In this document: one piece after another, positions 49,883-62,650 of the stretch | How the letters are laid out: the number at the start of each line of letters is the position of its first letter | How positions within the stretch are numbered: the stretch's first letter is position 1 | Assembly (NCBI GenBank): GCA_000310025.1 | Contig: FN648720.1 | Span: forward strand, 1-64,000 | Length of the DNA: 64,000 nt | Source: Ectocarpus siliculosus | Lineage: Eukaryota > Sar > Phaeophyceae > Ectocarpales > Ectocarpaceae | Reading direction: 5' to 3' | Translations under genes and position numbers: made by a program | The notes under the pieces: model-generated | Databases searched by the model: none | What the model saw: only the letters and a program-made list of their open reading frames with translations | Told to the model about the DNA's origin: nothing

Positions 49883-52800
49883 CCTTTGGCGTGAAGCATG
49901 ACGAGGTTTTCCAACGAATGGGCGGGCGTGCAGAATGGACTGGATGGGGCGCCGTATTGCCCAAGAGGAGAGATATTGTTATGTTGCACGTGTTCTTGCT
50001 TGCTTGCATGTTCAGGTATTGGTCAATTATTCCACTGAGAGAGGGGGGCATTTTGTTGTTTGTGCCTAAGTGGGCATCGGTGCGTTACGTTTTGGGCTCG
50101 GTTCTTGGGGTTTTGGGCCAAAGAGGTCGCGTGCGTGTTTTTTTTTCCCCTTTCGTTGCTGGTGTATTCGGTGCCTTTGGTCCTGGTGGTGGCGTGCATT
50201 TTATTTCTTCTGAATTTCATAGCGTCAGTCACGTTTTAGGCCTTGGGGCTACGCGACAGAGGCTACGCCACTCGTCGATGATTTCGGCATTTTTTATTTT
50301 GGTGGCTTCCCTCGTCCTTTTTTTGTGTTGCCCCGGCTTTTCGCTCGATGTTCCCTTTTGTGAATTGCGTGTTTTGTCACTTTCTTTTTTTAATGTGTTT
50401 TTGGTGTCATGCTTTTGGCTATTATCCCTGACTGAGCACAGTGTCATTTCGTGGTTTTCGTGGAGAAAAAAACACGCATGATAGTGTACTTTATTATCTT
50501 TCCAGGGGGGGTGATGCCGAGGGCTTTCATTTGTCGCTTTGTTTGGTTCCCCCCTCAAGAGAGTCTTTGCCAGGGTATGCTTACGAGGTGTGCGAGAAGG
50601 AGAAGAAGATGCACTAATTTTCCGGGAACGTTTTCTTTTCAACCCGGGAAAGATGGAGAGAGGAGTTGGTACTTGGGGAACTTTCCTCTTGCATGTGGAG
50701 ACTATTTTGGTCGGTCGGGTGTGTTGTTATGTTATGGGAGGGACACTGCGAGCCGAGCCGTTCTCTGTTGAGCGCTATAAACAGTTTCCTGTTGTCGGTC
50801 ACCCAAGGAAAAGCGAGAGAACAAGGGGAGATGAAGGGGGGCTGTCCCGTGCAGACATGTCTGTTGCCGGCGAGCATGCTGGTGCTGTTCTCTCTCGCTG
50901 TGCAGCACGATGGCGCAGCTGGTGCTCCGATTGGTAAACAAATGACGCGTAGCTGCCTACACCTCATGTGTTGCATGGAGGCTCGCGAAACAGAGGGATA
51001 TTATTTCAGCATGTGCACGTCCGAGCACGATAGGCTGTGTGGGCGATCGCCCCAGCCCATCGCTCAGGGAAGGAGGAGGTCACGCAGAATGGAATGAAAC
51101 GGTATGATAGGAGGGTTACGGGCACGCAGGGATCGGGATGTTGGGAGGGGGGGGCACGGGTAGGAAATTATCGATGCTGCCTTCCCTGGCCAATGATGAT
51201 GTGATTTTGGGTGTGGTGTTGGTCGCTAACCACTAGTAGTACGGTAGAGCATCGGAACCGATTCATATCTATGTTGGATGATTCTTGTGACACTGCACTC
51301 GCTTTGTATTTCTGTATTTCTCGTCGCGTACCTCGTCGGTCCATTCTTGGAAGAATTTCTGTCCATGCATATACATGTCGAAGCGATCTGTTGAGACTTG
51401 GGGTGGAGGGGTGCACAGCATCATCTGTATGTAGTGCATAAGCAGCAAGTTTTACTGCATTTTTTCTGTTTGACGAAGAAGTTGCACGAGTGACGGTTGC
51501 AGTAGCAGTATTGGTGCACCGATCGAATATTGTTTTTCAGGTGGGGTGCAAGTGGTGCTGCGGGGGTTGTCGTGAAAGCGCCAAGCAATGGGTGTGGGGT
51601 GTATTGATATATCGAGTAGACGGACGGCATTGGACGCCGGAGCCAAGGCCTTGCACCACACCAGGTATACACGTGCACGCGTATGAATTTTACCTATGCA
51701 CCCACGATTTTTGCTGATGTGTGTGCGGCATTCACACTTGCTTTTAATTGTAGCCCTGCTGGATAAGTAATATATGATGAAGTGCACGCTGCCACGAAGC
51801 GACTTAGCCTAGATACCCACTTCCGCCGCTCCACCGGCACGCAGGAGCGTTTTTCGCGACGGACTACATCACGTTTTTGAAAACCAACTACAGTACTGAA
51901 TCCCATCCATCACGTTCATTCTGTTGCGTAGTGGTTGAAATGGCCACAGCGCGCGCTTGTTGTGAGTGATACAATGATGTTTTCCTCTTCACTTGAGCTG
52001 CATATGCAGACATTGATGTTCATGCAGACAGTAAGTACGACCCAACCCAAGCTTGTCGCAAGGAGCGGGACGATTGCTCATATGGCTATCAATGTCCTTG
52101 CCAATTGTTCATGCAGAAGTCAAACAACGGCGAGGAGTCAGTGTTCCAGCGTATGTAGTATTTGGCGCCAGGGACAAGGATCCCGTGTGTGCATGTCGTT
52201 CTCAGACGCTGAACTGGAGCCCTTCGCTGCCGGTGTCCATGCCGCACTGAACAATCCATCAATGAATGCAGCGACGCTCCGCTGGCGTTATACTTTTGTT
52301 GGTGTGTCATCCATGCTGTGCTCGAATACGGAGTGTGTCTCGGGTTTCGGTTGCCATCATTTCGTTGGAGCTGGAAGATTCATGTATTGATGTCCTTGGA
52401 ACAGAAGGCGATTTCTGGGAAGAATTGGATTGAAGGGTAGTATATTTTTTTCGCAGAGCAGGGAATATTTTAGAGAGTTTGGTTACCATTTGCAGAAAAA
52501 ACTAGCCGCGGCAGGGGATACACCCCGGGCTTGTATGAAGCGGAGGGGGGAAATGGGCGTCGACCAATACGTTAGTCTTAGTTGACGCTGATTACAAGCG
52601 CGTATCCGGGGGAGGCGAGTTTTGACCATGTTGGCCCTGCTGTATCGTTTACCTATTTTTTCCCGGAGGCCAATGTCAATCCTTCCCCCCGTCCCTCAGA
52701 AGACTAGGGCTAATGAAGGCAATCTCCCCCTTCCCAAACGCCAACTGTTGGTAGACGTTTTGTCCCCCTCTCTGTCCCGGCGAGGAAAAATAACCATCGA

Positions 52801-54163
52801 CGCTTCAGGCTGACCCATGGTCCACCCCTGGGTATGGTAATTGGCAATCTCAACATCGTTGAATCAGTCATCTCGATCGCCGCACCATGTCACAGTCTCT
52901 CTCTAGCTTCGGTTGCTTCCTGTACATTCTGGACGTTCTTCGTGGCAGCTGGGAACTCTATTCGACTGGGACCATGGCGGTGAACACAATATTTCCTGTA
53001 CTGAGTCCATCACGTACACGGGCAGTTCTGTTTACACGTTTTTGAAGTGAATGGAAATTCGGTCGACTTTGCCCAATGTCCTTACCCATGGCGTTCTAAG
53101 TCGATTGGATTTGTTTATAAAAATTCATGCCGTTCAATTCCCTCCACGGTGTTTGTATCTTGACGCCTCGGGATGTATCGTGTTTGGATGTCAGCCCCGC
53201 AACAGCGTCATCCAAGCGCCAACGGAATACCTCCCTACCAGAAACAATGGGCGGTGGGACGGCGGCAGCACACACGGCGGTGAGTAATGTGGAAGGCTCA
53301 TTCCTCTCGCGTTTTAATCGCGAATATGTCATGATTATGTGGTTGACCAGTGCATGCGTTGCTCGTGCTGGTTTGCCGCGTCAGTCGCTCCTGCTTTCCG
53401 ACCAGCTGGTGGGTGGTGCCGGTTCGGGATGATTGCTCCTGCGCACCTTATCAGTAGTGCACAGCTGGCGGAATCGAGCACCGGCGAAAGTGCTAAATAT
53501 CTAGACGCTGAGAGGAAATCGTCATCGCAACTCTAGCAAGTCTACACTCGTGTAGGTTGAGCTGCTTCCGACTATCCGTACAACTGCTCTGGAATTATGG
53601 GGTTTTGAGGGTGTCTGAGGAAGGGTAGCGGGAATGCTCGCCGCCGACTTTGCGACGCGCCTTTTCACTGATGGTAGCCGAGAAGCCACACAGGTGTGTT
53701 ACAAGTGGAGTTGAATATGGGAAGCAAGGTCTCCCGAACTCATCATACCGTCTTTCTAATATACGATGAAAGGTGGAAACCTTCGGTTAGAAACCAAAAG
53801 GTCGGAGGTAGTGTGAGAGGCGAACGACTGCGCAGCACACTAAGAGTAGCTGACGACGAAGATGTTCAGTCAATGGCTTTGTCGATGGCGCTCCGAGTGA
53901 GAGGCAACCAACTAATTTCACCTCGAAACTTCCTTCCATGAGGTTGAAAAATTAGAGCATGGACGTGTCGAAAAGCAGAGGGCACATGGTATTGGTGGTG
54001 GAATATCGATGGCTGCTTCTACCCCGGCAACAAGCACAGAGTACATTTTGAACAATCTAGAATGGAGGTAAGGAGGTCTTTAGGCGGTGTCGTGTGAGTT
54101 CATTGAATGGTCTCAGACTTCTCCCCGATGTCGCTCTCCTCGTTGCTGAGATGCTGACCTGTT
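49883..54163. other. Intergenic region without a recognised gene
   Basis: Only short ORFs with no family motif are present. A segment at about 52216-52262, readable as AAGVHAALNNPSMN, has a related copy at about 57440-57488, so decayed repeat or gene copies exist here. Runs of G and T are common. Nothing else can be supported. Confidence 0.45.
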
Positions 54164-56352
54164 TTGCACTCTGGAATGTGGGTTCTGCTCAATCGCGTTT
54201 GGCACCGTGCTTTTCAACAGTCATGGCGTACGACCGCCAGACATCATGGCCGGCGACGACGATGCTGCCAGGAGCACGGCTGTACAACACACCCATCGTA
54301 CGGCCAAGACCATAGCAAGAATGCGCAGTTCTGCTCCCAGCACAAGAATTCAGGGATGACAAACGTGATGGACAAGAAGTGCGGCCACACAGGCTGCACG
54401 AAGAAGCCTTCGTATGGAAATGACGGCAGCAAGAAGGCGGAGTTCTGTGTCCAGCTCGCGCTACAGGGCATGGTTGATGTCGTCAGGAAGAGGTGCGGCC
54501 ATCCAGAGTGCATGAAGTTGTCTTCATATGGCAAAGACGGCAGCAAGAAGGCGGAGTTCTGTGTCCAGCACGCGCTACAGGGCATGGTCGATGTCGTCAG
54601 CAAGAGGTGCGGCCATCCAGGTTGTACGAAGAGGCCTTCGTATGGAAAATGCGGCGGCAAGAAGGCGGAGTTCTGTGCCCAGCACGCGCTACAGGGCATG
54701 GTCAATGTTGCCAGCAAGAGGTGCGACCATCCAGGTTGCACGAAGAAGCCTTCGTATGGAAAATGCGGCAGCAAGAAGGCGGAGTTCTGTGCCCAGCACG
54801 CGCTACAGGGCATGGTCGATGTCGTCAGCAAGAGGTGCGGCCATCCAGGTTGCACAAAGCGGCCGTCGTATGGAAATGACGGCAGCAAGAAGGCGGAGTT
54901 CTGTGCCCAGCACGCGCTACAGGGCATGGTCGATGTCGTCAGCAAGAGGTGTGGCCATCCAGAGTGCATGAAGTTTTCTTCATATGGCAAAGACGGCAGC
55001 AAGAAGGCGGAGTTAGTTCTGTGTCCAGCACGCGCTACAGGGCATGGTCAATGTTGCCAGCAAGAGGTGCGGCCATCCAGGTTGCACGAAGCGGCCGTCG
55101 TATGGAAAATGCGGCGGCAACAAGGCGGAGTTCTGTGCTCGGCACGCGCTACAGGGCATGGTCAGTGTTGCCAGGAAGAGGTGCGACCATCCGGGTTGCA
55201 TGAAGAAGCCTTCGTATGGAAAATGCGGCAGCAACAAGGCGGAGTTCTGCGCCCAGCACGCGCTACAGGGTATGGTCAATGTTGCCAGGAAGAGGTGCGG
55301 CCATCCAGGTTGCACGAAGAAGCCTTCGTATGGAAAATGCGGCAGCAAGAAGGCGGAGTTCTGTGCCCAGCACGCGCTACAGGGCATGGTCGATGTCGTC
55401 AGGAAGAGGTGCGGCCATCCAGGTTGCACGAAGAGGCGTTCGTATGGAAAATGCGGCGGCAACAACGCGGAGTTCTGCTTTCAACACGCACATCAGGGCA
55501 TGGTCAATGTTGCCAGGAAGAGGTGTGGCCATCCAGGTTGCACGAAGCGGCCTTCGTATGGAAAATGCGGCAGCAAGAAGGCGGAGTTCTGCTTTCAACA
55601 CGTGCAGCAGGGCATGGTCAATGTTGTCAGGAAGAGGTGCGGCCATTGAGGTTGCACAAAGGAGCCTTAATATGGAAAAGACAGCAGCGAGAAGACGGAG
55701 TTCTGCTTTCAACACGTGCAACCGGGCATGGTCAATGTTGTCAGGAAGAGGTGCGGCCACCCAGGTTGCGCGAAGCGGCCGTCGTATGGAAAAAACAGCA
55801 GCAAGAAGGGTGAGTTCTGTGCCAAGCACGCACATCAGGACATGGTCAATGTTAAACAGAAGAGGTGCAGTCATCCAGAGTGCATGAAGAAGCCGGCGTA
55901 TGGAAAAGACGGCAGCAAGAATGCGGAGTTCTGTATCCAGCACGCACACCAGGACATGGCCAATGTTGTCCGCAGACGGTGCGGCCATCCAGAGTGCACG
56001 AAGAAGCCATCCAGGTTGCATGAAGTTGTCTTCATATGGCAAAGACGACAGCAAGACGGCGGAGTTCTGTGCCCGGCACGCGCAACAGGGAATGGTCGAT
56101 GTAAATAATAAGAGGTGCAGTCATCCAGGTTGCGCGAAACGTCCGTCGTTTGGAAAAGACGGCAGCAAGATGGCGGAGTTCTGCCGGCAGCACGCGCAAC
56201 AGGGCATGGTCGATGTTGCAAGCAAGAGGTGCGACCATCCAGGTTGTACGAAGCAGCCGTCGTATGGAAAAAACGGCAGTAAGAATGCGGAGTTCTGTGT
56301 CCAGCACAGCGACGGGGGAATGATTAATGTCCGACGTGGTAAACTCCGGTAG
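54164..56352 (+). pseudogene. EsV-1-7 repeat protein gene, about 18 tandem Cys/His repeats, frame broken
   Basis: The unit is exactly C-X4-C-X16-C-X2-H-X12 (38 aa, 114 bp), for example CGHPGCTKKPSYGKCG followed by the EFCAQH part. This is the EsV-1-7 domain of brown algae, known from the Ectocarpus developmental regulator IMMEDIATE UPRIGHT. Starting at 54266 about 18 units follow to 56350. The first is the most diverged and the middle ones are nearly identical at DNA level. The frame is interrupted near 55.01 kb (a short insertion), 55.65 kb (stops) and 56.0 kb (a partial internal duplication). As it stands, the first ORF encodes about seven units. It may be a recent pseudogene or a shorter gene with a decayed tail. 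Zinc binding is inferred from the Cys/His spacing. The family is named after a viral homologue, but this is treated as a host gene. Confidence 0.88.
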
Positions 56353-56838
56353 CAGCACTAAGACGTACTGCCGCACGTGTGGTCTCGTACCGTTCCGGAC
56401 GATCGTTGGTAGGTTGACCTCGCTACGTATGCGCTAGATACATGGCTTTTTTTTTTGGCAAAGGGAAATTTGGACATCGCCGGCCAGTCTTGACCAACAC
56501 TGTCTTCCACGCGCATGGGGCGTGAGTGCATGTTATTTTGCTTTTCGTTTCGTCGGCCTGTACACGCTGTGCGTGGAGGTAGGGATTGCACAAGGTGTAC
56601 ATATTACCGTCGTGTTCTTGGGATCATTGTTGGGCAGGGGTACGGTGACAAGGATACTCTGGGATCTCGGGCTGAGTGCGAATGTAGATTCTGTAAGGAT
56701 TAGGCGATGCGATCGAAGCGAAAAGTTACATAAAATGAGGATGAAATCATATACCAGAGGGGCAACGTGGGCGGAGCACGGCCACTATTTTCGTGCCTGG
56801 AGACGGGCGGGTATCTATCCTCCCTTTTTATCGGTGCG

Positions 56839-56965
56839 CAGGATCCGGCGGTATGGAGACTCGCTTGCTGGTGAAAAGCCAGTCAGCTCGCGTTCATCCG
56901 TTTCAGATGGCCGCGAGCTGGCTGGGTTTTCACCAGCAAGCGGGTCCCCGCCTCGACCGATCCTG
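56839..56965. repeat. Foldback repeat (127-bp hairpin)
   Basis: Arms of about 31 bp (CGCTTGCTGGTGAAAAGCC and onward, against its inverse at about 56914-56944) match with two mismatches across a 19-bp loop. Weaker pairing continues outward to CAGGATC/GATCCTG. It could be a MITE-like remnant or a structured RNA element. No target duplication is evident. Confidence 0.7.
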
Positions 56966-58924
56966 GTTGCCAATGGAGTGGGGACATAGGTGCCCGCCCG
57001 GGACGAACGTGTTCCTGGCACGGAAGCGGAGGCGCGGGTGCCACCCGGCCGGCAGCATTGCTGTGAAGGGCTATAGCTCATCGGCTCGATTCACGTGAGC
57101 CCAGATATTATGCAGCAATATTTCTTTTTTCCCGCGTCGCGTAATTTGTGTTTTTTTCTCTGGTCGTTCCAAAAGCATTTACGCACAAAACACATTCTGA
57201 AGCTTTAGCTTATCATGACCAATATCCGTAGAAGTTTCAATCGACTCCTCCACACCTTGCACAAACATGGCCCGAAATGCTGATCTCGAGCTACACTGGA
57301 AATCTGGCGGTGTCTCAGGCATGGTTCGGTGGAGGTATCGCAGATCGTGACCCCTCCCCGAGTTTGAGGGGCTTTCGCCTCCTGTGGCCGACGAGAGTGT
57401 GCAGTATGCAGGTCGCCCTGATCAGGCGCAGAACGTGAGCAGCCCTTGCACTACCCGACGTCTATGCCGCTCTGAACAACCCATCAATGTAGTAAATACG
57501 CGATATAGACTTACACCGACATTCAGCGACGTGGTCGAAACGTGGTCCACGAAGGCACCGGGAAGGCTCCTGGGGAGGGAGGGGCAACGGCATGCGAGAA
57601 AAGAAATGGCGATGGTCGTAGTCAGAGTGAATCGACCAGGATAAATGATAAACTCTCAATACGACCTCCGTCCTTTCTTTCGCCTATCGATGCAGTATTA
57701 CGACCTCCGTCGGCTATTATCTCGCATGACGTCCCCCCTAGTCACTTCACTCCCCAGGGAGCCTTCCTGGAGCAGTCCTTGCCCAAGCTTCGAGCGCTGC
57801 ACTCAACGTGAGGACATTTTAAAACGCCCATCTACTACGTACATTGAAGGGTTTTGAGTATGGCCCAGACATCGCACGCGAACATTGAAATGCGAATATA
57901 CTATCTACGCGGCATGTAGGCATTGCGCGGTATATCTTATCAGTGTATACTCCGGCGCGCACACATGAACGAACAGTGTAATGCGAAACCTTCAATGGAG
58001 GCCGCCGCCTCTCATGTCGCCCTGATACGTGGGTATCTGATACATGGGTATCTGGCAGGCTCGCATGATGTCACCGTATGTCGGGGATCACACGGATGGC
58101 TCCTTCCTGCCCTTGATGAATGTGCATGTCGTCCTTCTCTGATATGCTGTTGATCCAGAACCCGCCTCCACCGGAGCCGACCGCGGCAGCCGTCGCCGAA
58201 AGGCTGGCGAGGGCGTCAATGCTGAGCCCGTCATGGCCCCGACTCCCGAGCCCGCCTCTCGTGGCGAGGACCAGTCCCAATTATACCTGCGGACCATTGC
58301 CACAATTCGAACGAAGGGCACCAGATTGAAAACGAGGACCATCATCACCAGTATATCCAAGGACCATCGTCACAGTTAAACCCTACAAGCCGGTTCAAGC
58401 AAGAAACCCAAAATTTGTTCCCCCACTGATAACGAACGCAATTACTCACCAATCAACACACTCCATATACCATAGTGACCCCCACGCTTGGCCTAGGACA
58501 GTGGCATACCTGGAATGACGACACCTTTCTACGGTGGTCGGGCGCAATACTGTGTCTTGGCCAAGCAACGGCCTTCATGCTGTTCGAGAATCAAGAGCTC
58601 AAAATACTGATGCGACCTTCTTCGACCGGAGTTCAACGCAAAATGACCTTCCAGCTCTTGGAACCCAATAATAAAGGCAGAAGTGAAAACGTACACGGTT
58701 GGAGCGAGTTACACCCCAAAGGGTGGGATTTCCGGTGTTGGCTCTTTGGCGTCGTCAGATGGCCACCGGTTGTACGGAGCAACCGCCCAGAATGCAAAAC
58801 GTTTTCCGTCGTATATATCAGAGGAAAGCATGGATCGTTCCCAAATTTGGCAGCTTGACAGGTATTGATGCTACTAATCCGAAACAACATTCTTGAACAC
58901 TGTTCACGAAGTTTTCCTACTCGT
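56966..58924. other. Intergenic stretch without a recognised gene
   Basis: ORFs are short and motif-free. The stretch holds the second copy of the dispersed segment (about 57440-57488) and two copies of TACGACCTCCGTC about 40 bp apart near 57,660-57,715. Confidence 0.4.
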
Positions 58925-58967
58925 ACCGGCATACTGGGGTCTAACGGATAGGACCCCGGAAGCCGGT
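58925..58967. repeat. Imperfect hairpin followed by a TATA-like tract
   Basis: ACCGGC...GCCGGT encloses GGGGTC...GACCCC, forming a two-part stem. TATATATATG follows directly at about 58966. The role is unknown. Confidence 0.5.
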
Positions 58968-59171
58968 ATATATATGTATTTCAAATAAAAAATCAAATTC
59001 GTTCGGCTCCGGTGTAGGGTGTTGAAGGATTGTACAAAATTTCGTTGCCCAAGGGGCGATGTTTGTGGTACTTGGATATGAGTCCGATCTGTGCATCCTC
59101 TGTGGGGGATACGCGTATTGGAAGTATGGATGTGAGGGTATGTATGCGGTTGTGGTCCAAGTGCGGGCCCC

Positions 59172-59254
59172 CCGGGAGCACACAGCGGTGTGCTCCCGGC
59201 ACTTGCCTGAGGGGCTTGCGTGTCGAATACCAGCTTGCCTGAGGGGCTTGCGTG
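59172..59254. repeat. Perfect 11-bp stem hairpin plus two 21-bp direct repeats
   Basis: CCGGGAGCACA, six-base loop, TGTGCTCCCGG (59172-59199) is a perfect stem. It is followed by two copies of CTTGCCTGAGGGGCTTGCGT, each ending in G (59202-59222 and 59234-59254; period 32 bp), then an ATATATACA tract. The array lies just upstream of the copia-type element and may belong to its leader or end repeat; this is unproven. Confidence 0.65.
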
Positions 59255-59399
59255 ACGAATATATACAATACATGGTCCTTTTTTATCAGCTGTTCCTGGG
59301 ATAACATAGTCCCCAGTTTCAACACCACAGACCGCTGAGGGCGGCAGTGCACTAACACGATATCGAGTGGAGCCTAGCTAGGCCAGGTGTTGGTACAGC

Positions 59400-62300
59400 G
59401 ATGACGGAAAGAGAGAGAGAGAGTTGTTGGAAGAAAGAACGAAGAAAGCGGAAGCCGAGAGTGCGGAGTTACGGAGGAAACTTGAGGAGGAAAGGGAGCG
59501 CAGTTCAGCGGGGGACGCTACGAGAGATAGGGTGGATGGCGCTGGGTACGCGTCGGGGTATTATAGGGGTGGAGCAGCCGTGGTGGCGGACACCTTTGGA
59601 GCCGGGGGAGCGGCTACTTCTTTTCGAGATGGTCCAGTGCAACAGCAGTACAGGGACCGCAAGCCACCAGTGTACGACGGCAACTTCCCGCTCTTCAAGA
59701 CGATATTCGAGATCTTCCTCGCCGGCGAAGATCTTGGGCACACACTCACTCCGCCGGCGAGTCCTGATAATCGCATCTGGCTCATCCACACATCCAGGAG
59801 CGAGAACATCAGATTCCACAGTGAGAAGCGTGTGCGTGATCACGAGCGTGCTTTCGATTACTTGAGGCGAGCCACGAAGGGGGCGAAATTTCAATCGACA
59901 ATTCTTGCTGTAGGGAATGTGTCGGGGGCATGGGAGGCGGCCCAGGAGTTTTGTCTTCCGATGAGTAGCTCTGAAAAGGAGGCCCTGAAGTTGTCTCTCG
60001 CTAACATGAAGATGCAGCTCGGAGAGGACCCGCAAGACTACTTTCTGAGGTTTAACAAAGTGCTGAATACGCTTCGCGCTGTCAACGGTTATGAAATCCC
60101 GGAAAGTGAGGTCCTTGCGACTTTACGTAGAAGCCTCTCGGCAGACTACGAACAGGTCAAGATCGTGCTCATGCATGATCACACGCTCACACGCAGAAGC
60201 TTGGAGATTCTTGTGCGTAGCCACCACGTTGAGAATAATCTCGGTGATCGTGCACAGCGGACGGCCGCGCCGGCTAGCGATCCGCACGCTCTCCGTTTCG
60301 GCGGAAATTCACGGCCCAACGGTAACGGCGGCGGCGGCGGTGGCGGCGGCGGCGGTGGTGGTCCGCAGCGGAGGACCGGTGGGTTTTCCCAAGGCAGACA
60401 ACAGGGTAGAGATGGACAGCAGCAGCCGGGGTGGTGAGGGGGAACTCAGGGAGAGTACGACGGGGGATATCGCCCGCAGCTGCAGCAGCCGCAACAGTCG
60501 TTTCATCAGCAGGCGCCGCAGCAGCAGTATCAACGGAGATTCCCTCAGCATTTCCGCAGCAGGCGCTTCAGCAGCAGCAGCCCCAGCAGCAGCAGCAGCC
60601 CCAGGAGTTCACTCCCGCATGGGATTCGTTCCGGGTGGTCCCAGGAACCCCGGGCGGAACGCAGCGTGGCCGCAGGAGGCGTCCCCCACTCCCCCGGGAT
60701 CACCGATGTGCGCCGTGCCCATGTGTGGTCGCTGCGGTCATGTCGGGCACACGGCCATCATCTGCCAGGCTCCTCCGCGATTTTATGGTAGGTGTTCTAG
60801 TTGTGGTGAATCCGGCCACACGGCGCGCAACTGCAAATTTAACACATCCAACAATCTGCAGCAGCCGCCGCGCCAACACGCGGCGGCCAACACGTCTCAG
60901 GTACCCCACCTCAACGCTGTAATGCCCCCACCTTACCAGCCTTTCTCGCAGCAGCCTTTCCCCCAGCACTCCCATCTCAACAGCGCGGAGCCGGGGTATT
61001 CGGCAAGTTGTGTAGACGGGTCGATAGCGCACCATTGGCCGGTGTCGGCGCCTCTTCCGCAGCAACACCTGGCCGTGGTACATCAGGATGCTTCCAGCGG
61101 AGGTGTGCAGCCATGGCAGGGTTCCGGCAGCAGCGGCTATGGTGGTGTGCCCCAGCAGCAGGAGCCGCAGCAGCAGCTGCAACAGCAGGAGGGCCGCGCG
61201 TGGGGGGATGATTCCGGCGTGGATATACAGGTCAGTGGCGGTGAGGGTGAATGCGTTGATGGAGTAGGGGGGGATGGTCATGCCGGTTCGTACGGCACCG
61301 TAGAGCCGGTAGGTCCCCCCCCCGATCGTAATGCTCTTCACGTTTTCTGCCAACACCGTCACCCTGTATCGTATCCGCCGGCCCCTGTCCCCACTTTGGT
61401 GTCGGCGACTGGGCGTACCGACTGGTGGGTTGGTGATAGTGCCGCGTCTACCCACCGCACTAGCAGCACCGACTTCGTGTCGTCCCCGGTCGCCGCATTG
61501 GCCCCGGGCACCTCGACGGACGCACCAGCGGTGGCGGCGGCGTCGGCGGCGGGGGTGGCGGCAGCGGCGGCAGCAGCAGCGTCGTCCCCGGTCGCCGCGA
61601 CGGCCCCGGGCACCTCGACGGACGCACCAGCGGTGGCGGCGGCAGCGGCGGCGGGGGGGGCGGCAGCGGCGGCAGCAGCATCGTCGTCCCCGGTCGCCGC
61701 GATGGCCCCGGGCACCCTGACCTGCAGCAGCAGCGGAGACGACGGCATCTGCGGTTTCGAGAGGGGCGCGTCGTACCCGTTTGACCCTGGAGGATTTTAT
61801 ACGGTGGAGGTGCGTGTGGATGGAGAGGGGAAGTATGGTGGAGAGACGGATGACCGGAGCAGCGGCGGCCGCAGCAGCAGCAGCAGCAGCAGCAGCAGCG
61901 GCCGCAGCGGCGGCGGTGTCGACATCGGTGACGGGTGTAACGGCAGCGGCGACAGCAGCAGCGGCGTCCCCGGCCGCCGCGTTGGCGTCGGGTGTCCAGA
62001 CGGCCGCAAGGGCGGCGACGAGGGGTTGCATGAAACCTGGAGTGGAGCCCCGACACACCCTTTTGATCCCGGGAAGACTGAGGAGGAAGTGAGCAACAGC
62101 AGCAGCAGGAGCAGCAGCAGCAGCAGCAGCAGCAGCGAGGAAAGCGGCGGTGATGGGAACGGGGATGAGGGGTTAGATGAAACCTGGAGTGGAGCCTCGA
62201 CGCACCCCTTCGACCCCGGTAAGACATCTTCGCGTGGCGCGAGGAGACGGGGGGCGGTACCAGGGGTGGCGTACCCCTTCGATAGGGGCAGGAACGGGAG

Positions 62301-62650
62301 TGGCAGCTCCAACGGCGGCAACGGCGGCCGCCCCGACGGGAGTGGTGGCTTCGGCCAGAGCTCCAGCGGCGACACCGGCGGCAGCAGGAGCAGCGACGAG
62401 AGTGGTGGCTTCGGCCAGAGCTCCGACGGCAGCAGACGCCGGCAGCGGCGGTTTTGGCCAGAGCCCCGTCGGCGGCAGCGGCGACAACGGCGGCGGTGGT
62501 AGAGGCGGCAGCAGCGACGTTACCGGCAGCCGTGTTGGGGCTGGAACTCATGACGGTCGTGGCGGCGGGGGAACGGCATCGGTGGCGATGGCAGCAGCGG
62601 CAGCAGCGGTGGCGCCCTCGAGTCGACCGGGAACGGGGAGGACACGGTGA
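59400..62650 (+). mobile_element. Ty1/copia-type LTR retrotransposon fossil (gag and protease-like parts)
   Basis: A gag-like region (about 59,424-60,437) has the helical copia-type pattern, followed by a Gly-rich stretch. Two CCHC zinc knuckles lie at about 60,724-60,840, and a protease-like active-site block at about 61,417-61,480. The remainder to about 62,650 is Ala/Gly/Ser-rich repeat sequence. Integrase, reverse transcriptase and RNase H were not recognised, and no pair of LTRs could be matched in the window. The element is broken (at least one interruption, plus loss or displacement of its 3' half). Age cannot be judged without LTRs. The outer limits are approximate. Confidence 0.75.
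61480..61745 (+). repeat. Minisatellite within the copia-type fossil
   Basis: A GC-rich unit of about 100 bp, starting TCGTCCCCGGTCGCCGC, is repeated about three times, the last time partially. It encodes Ala/Pro-rich sequence. Further downstream a short block ending in HPFDPGK or a variant recurs four times (about 61,770-62,290). Confidence 0.7.

Noticed and set aside
54244-56376. Long minus-strand ORFs opposite the EsV-1-7 array
   Set aside because: They are antisense shadows of a 114-bp repeat; the plus strand carries the Cys/His pattern.
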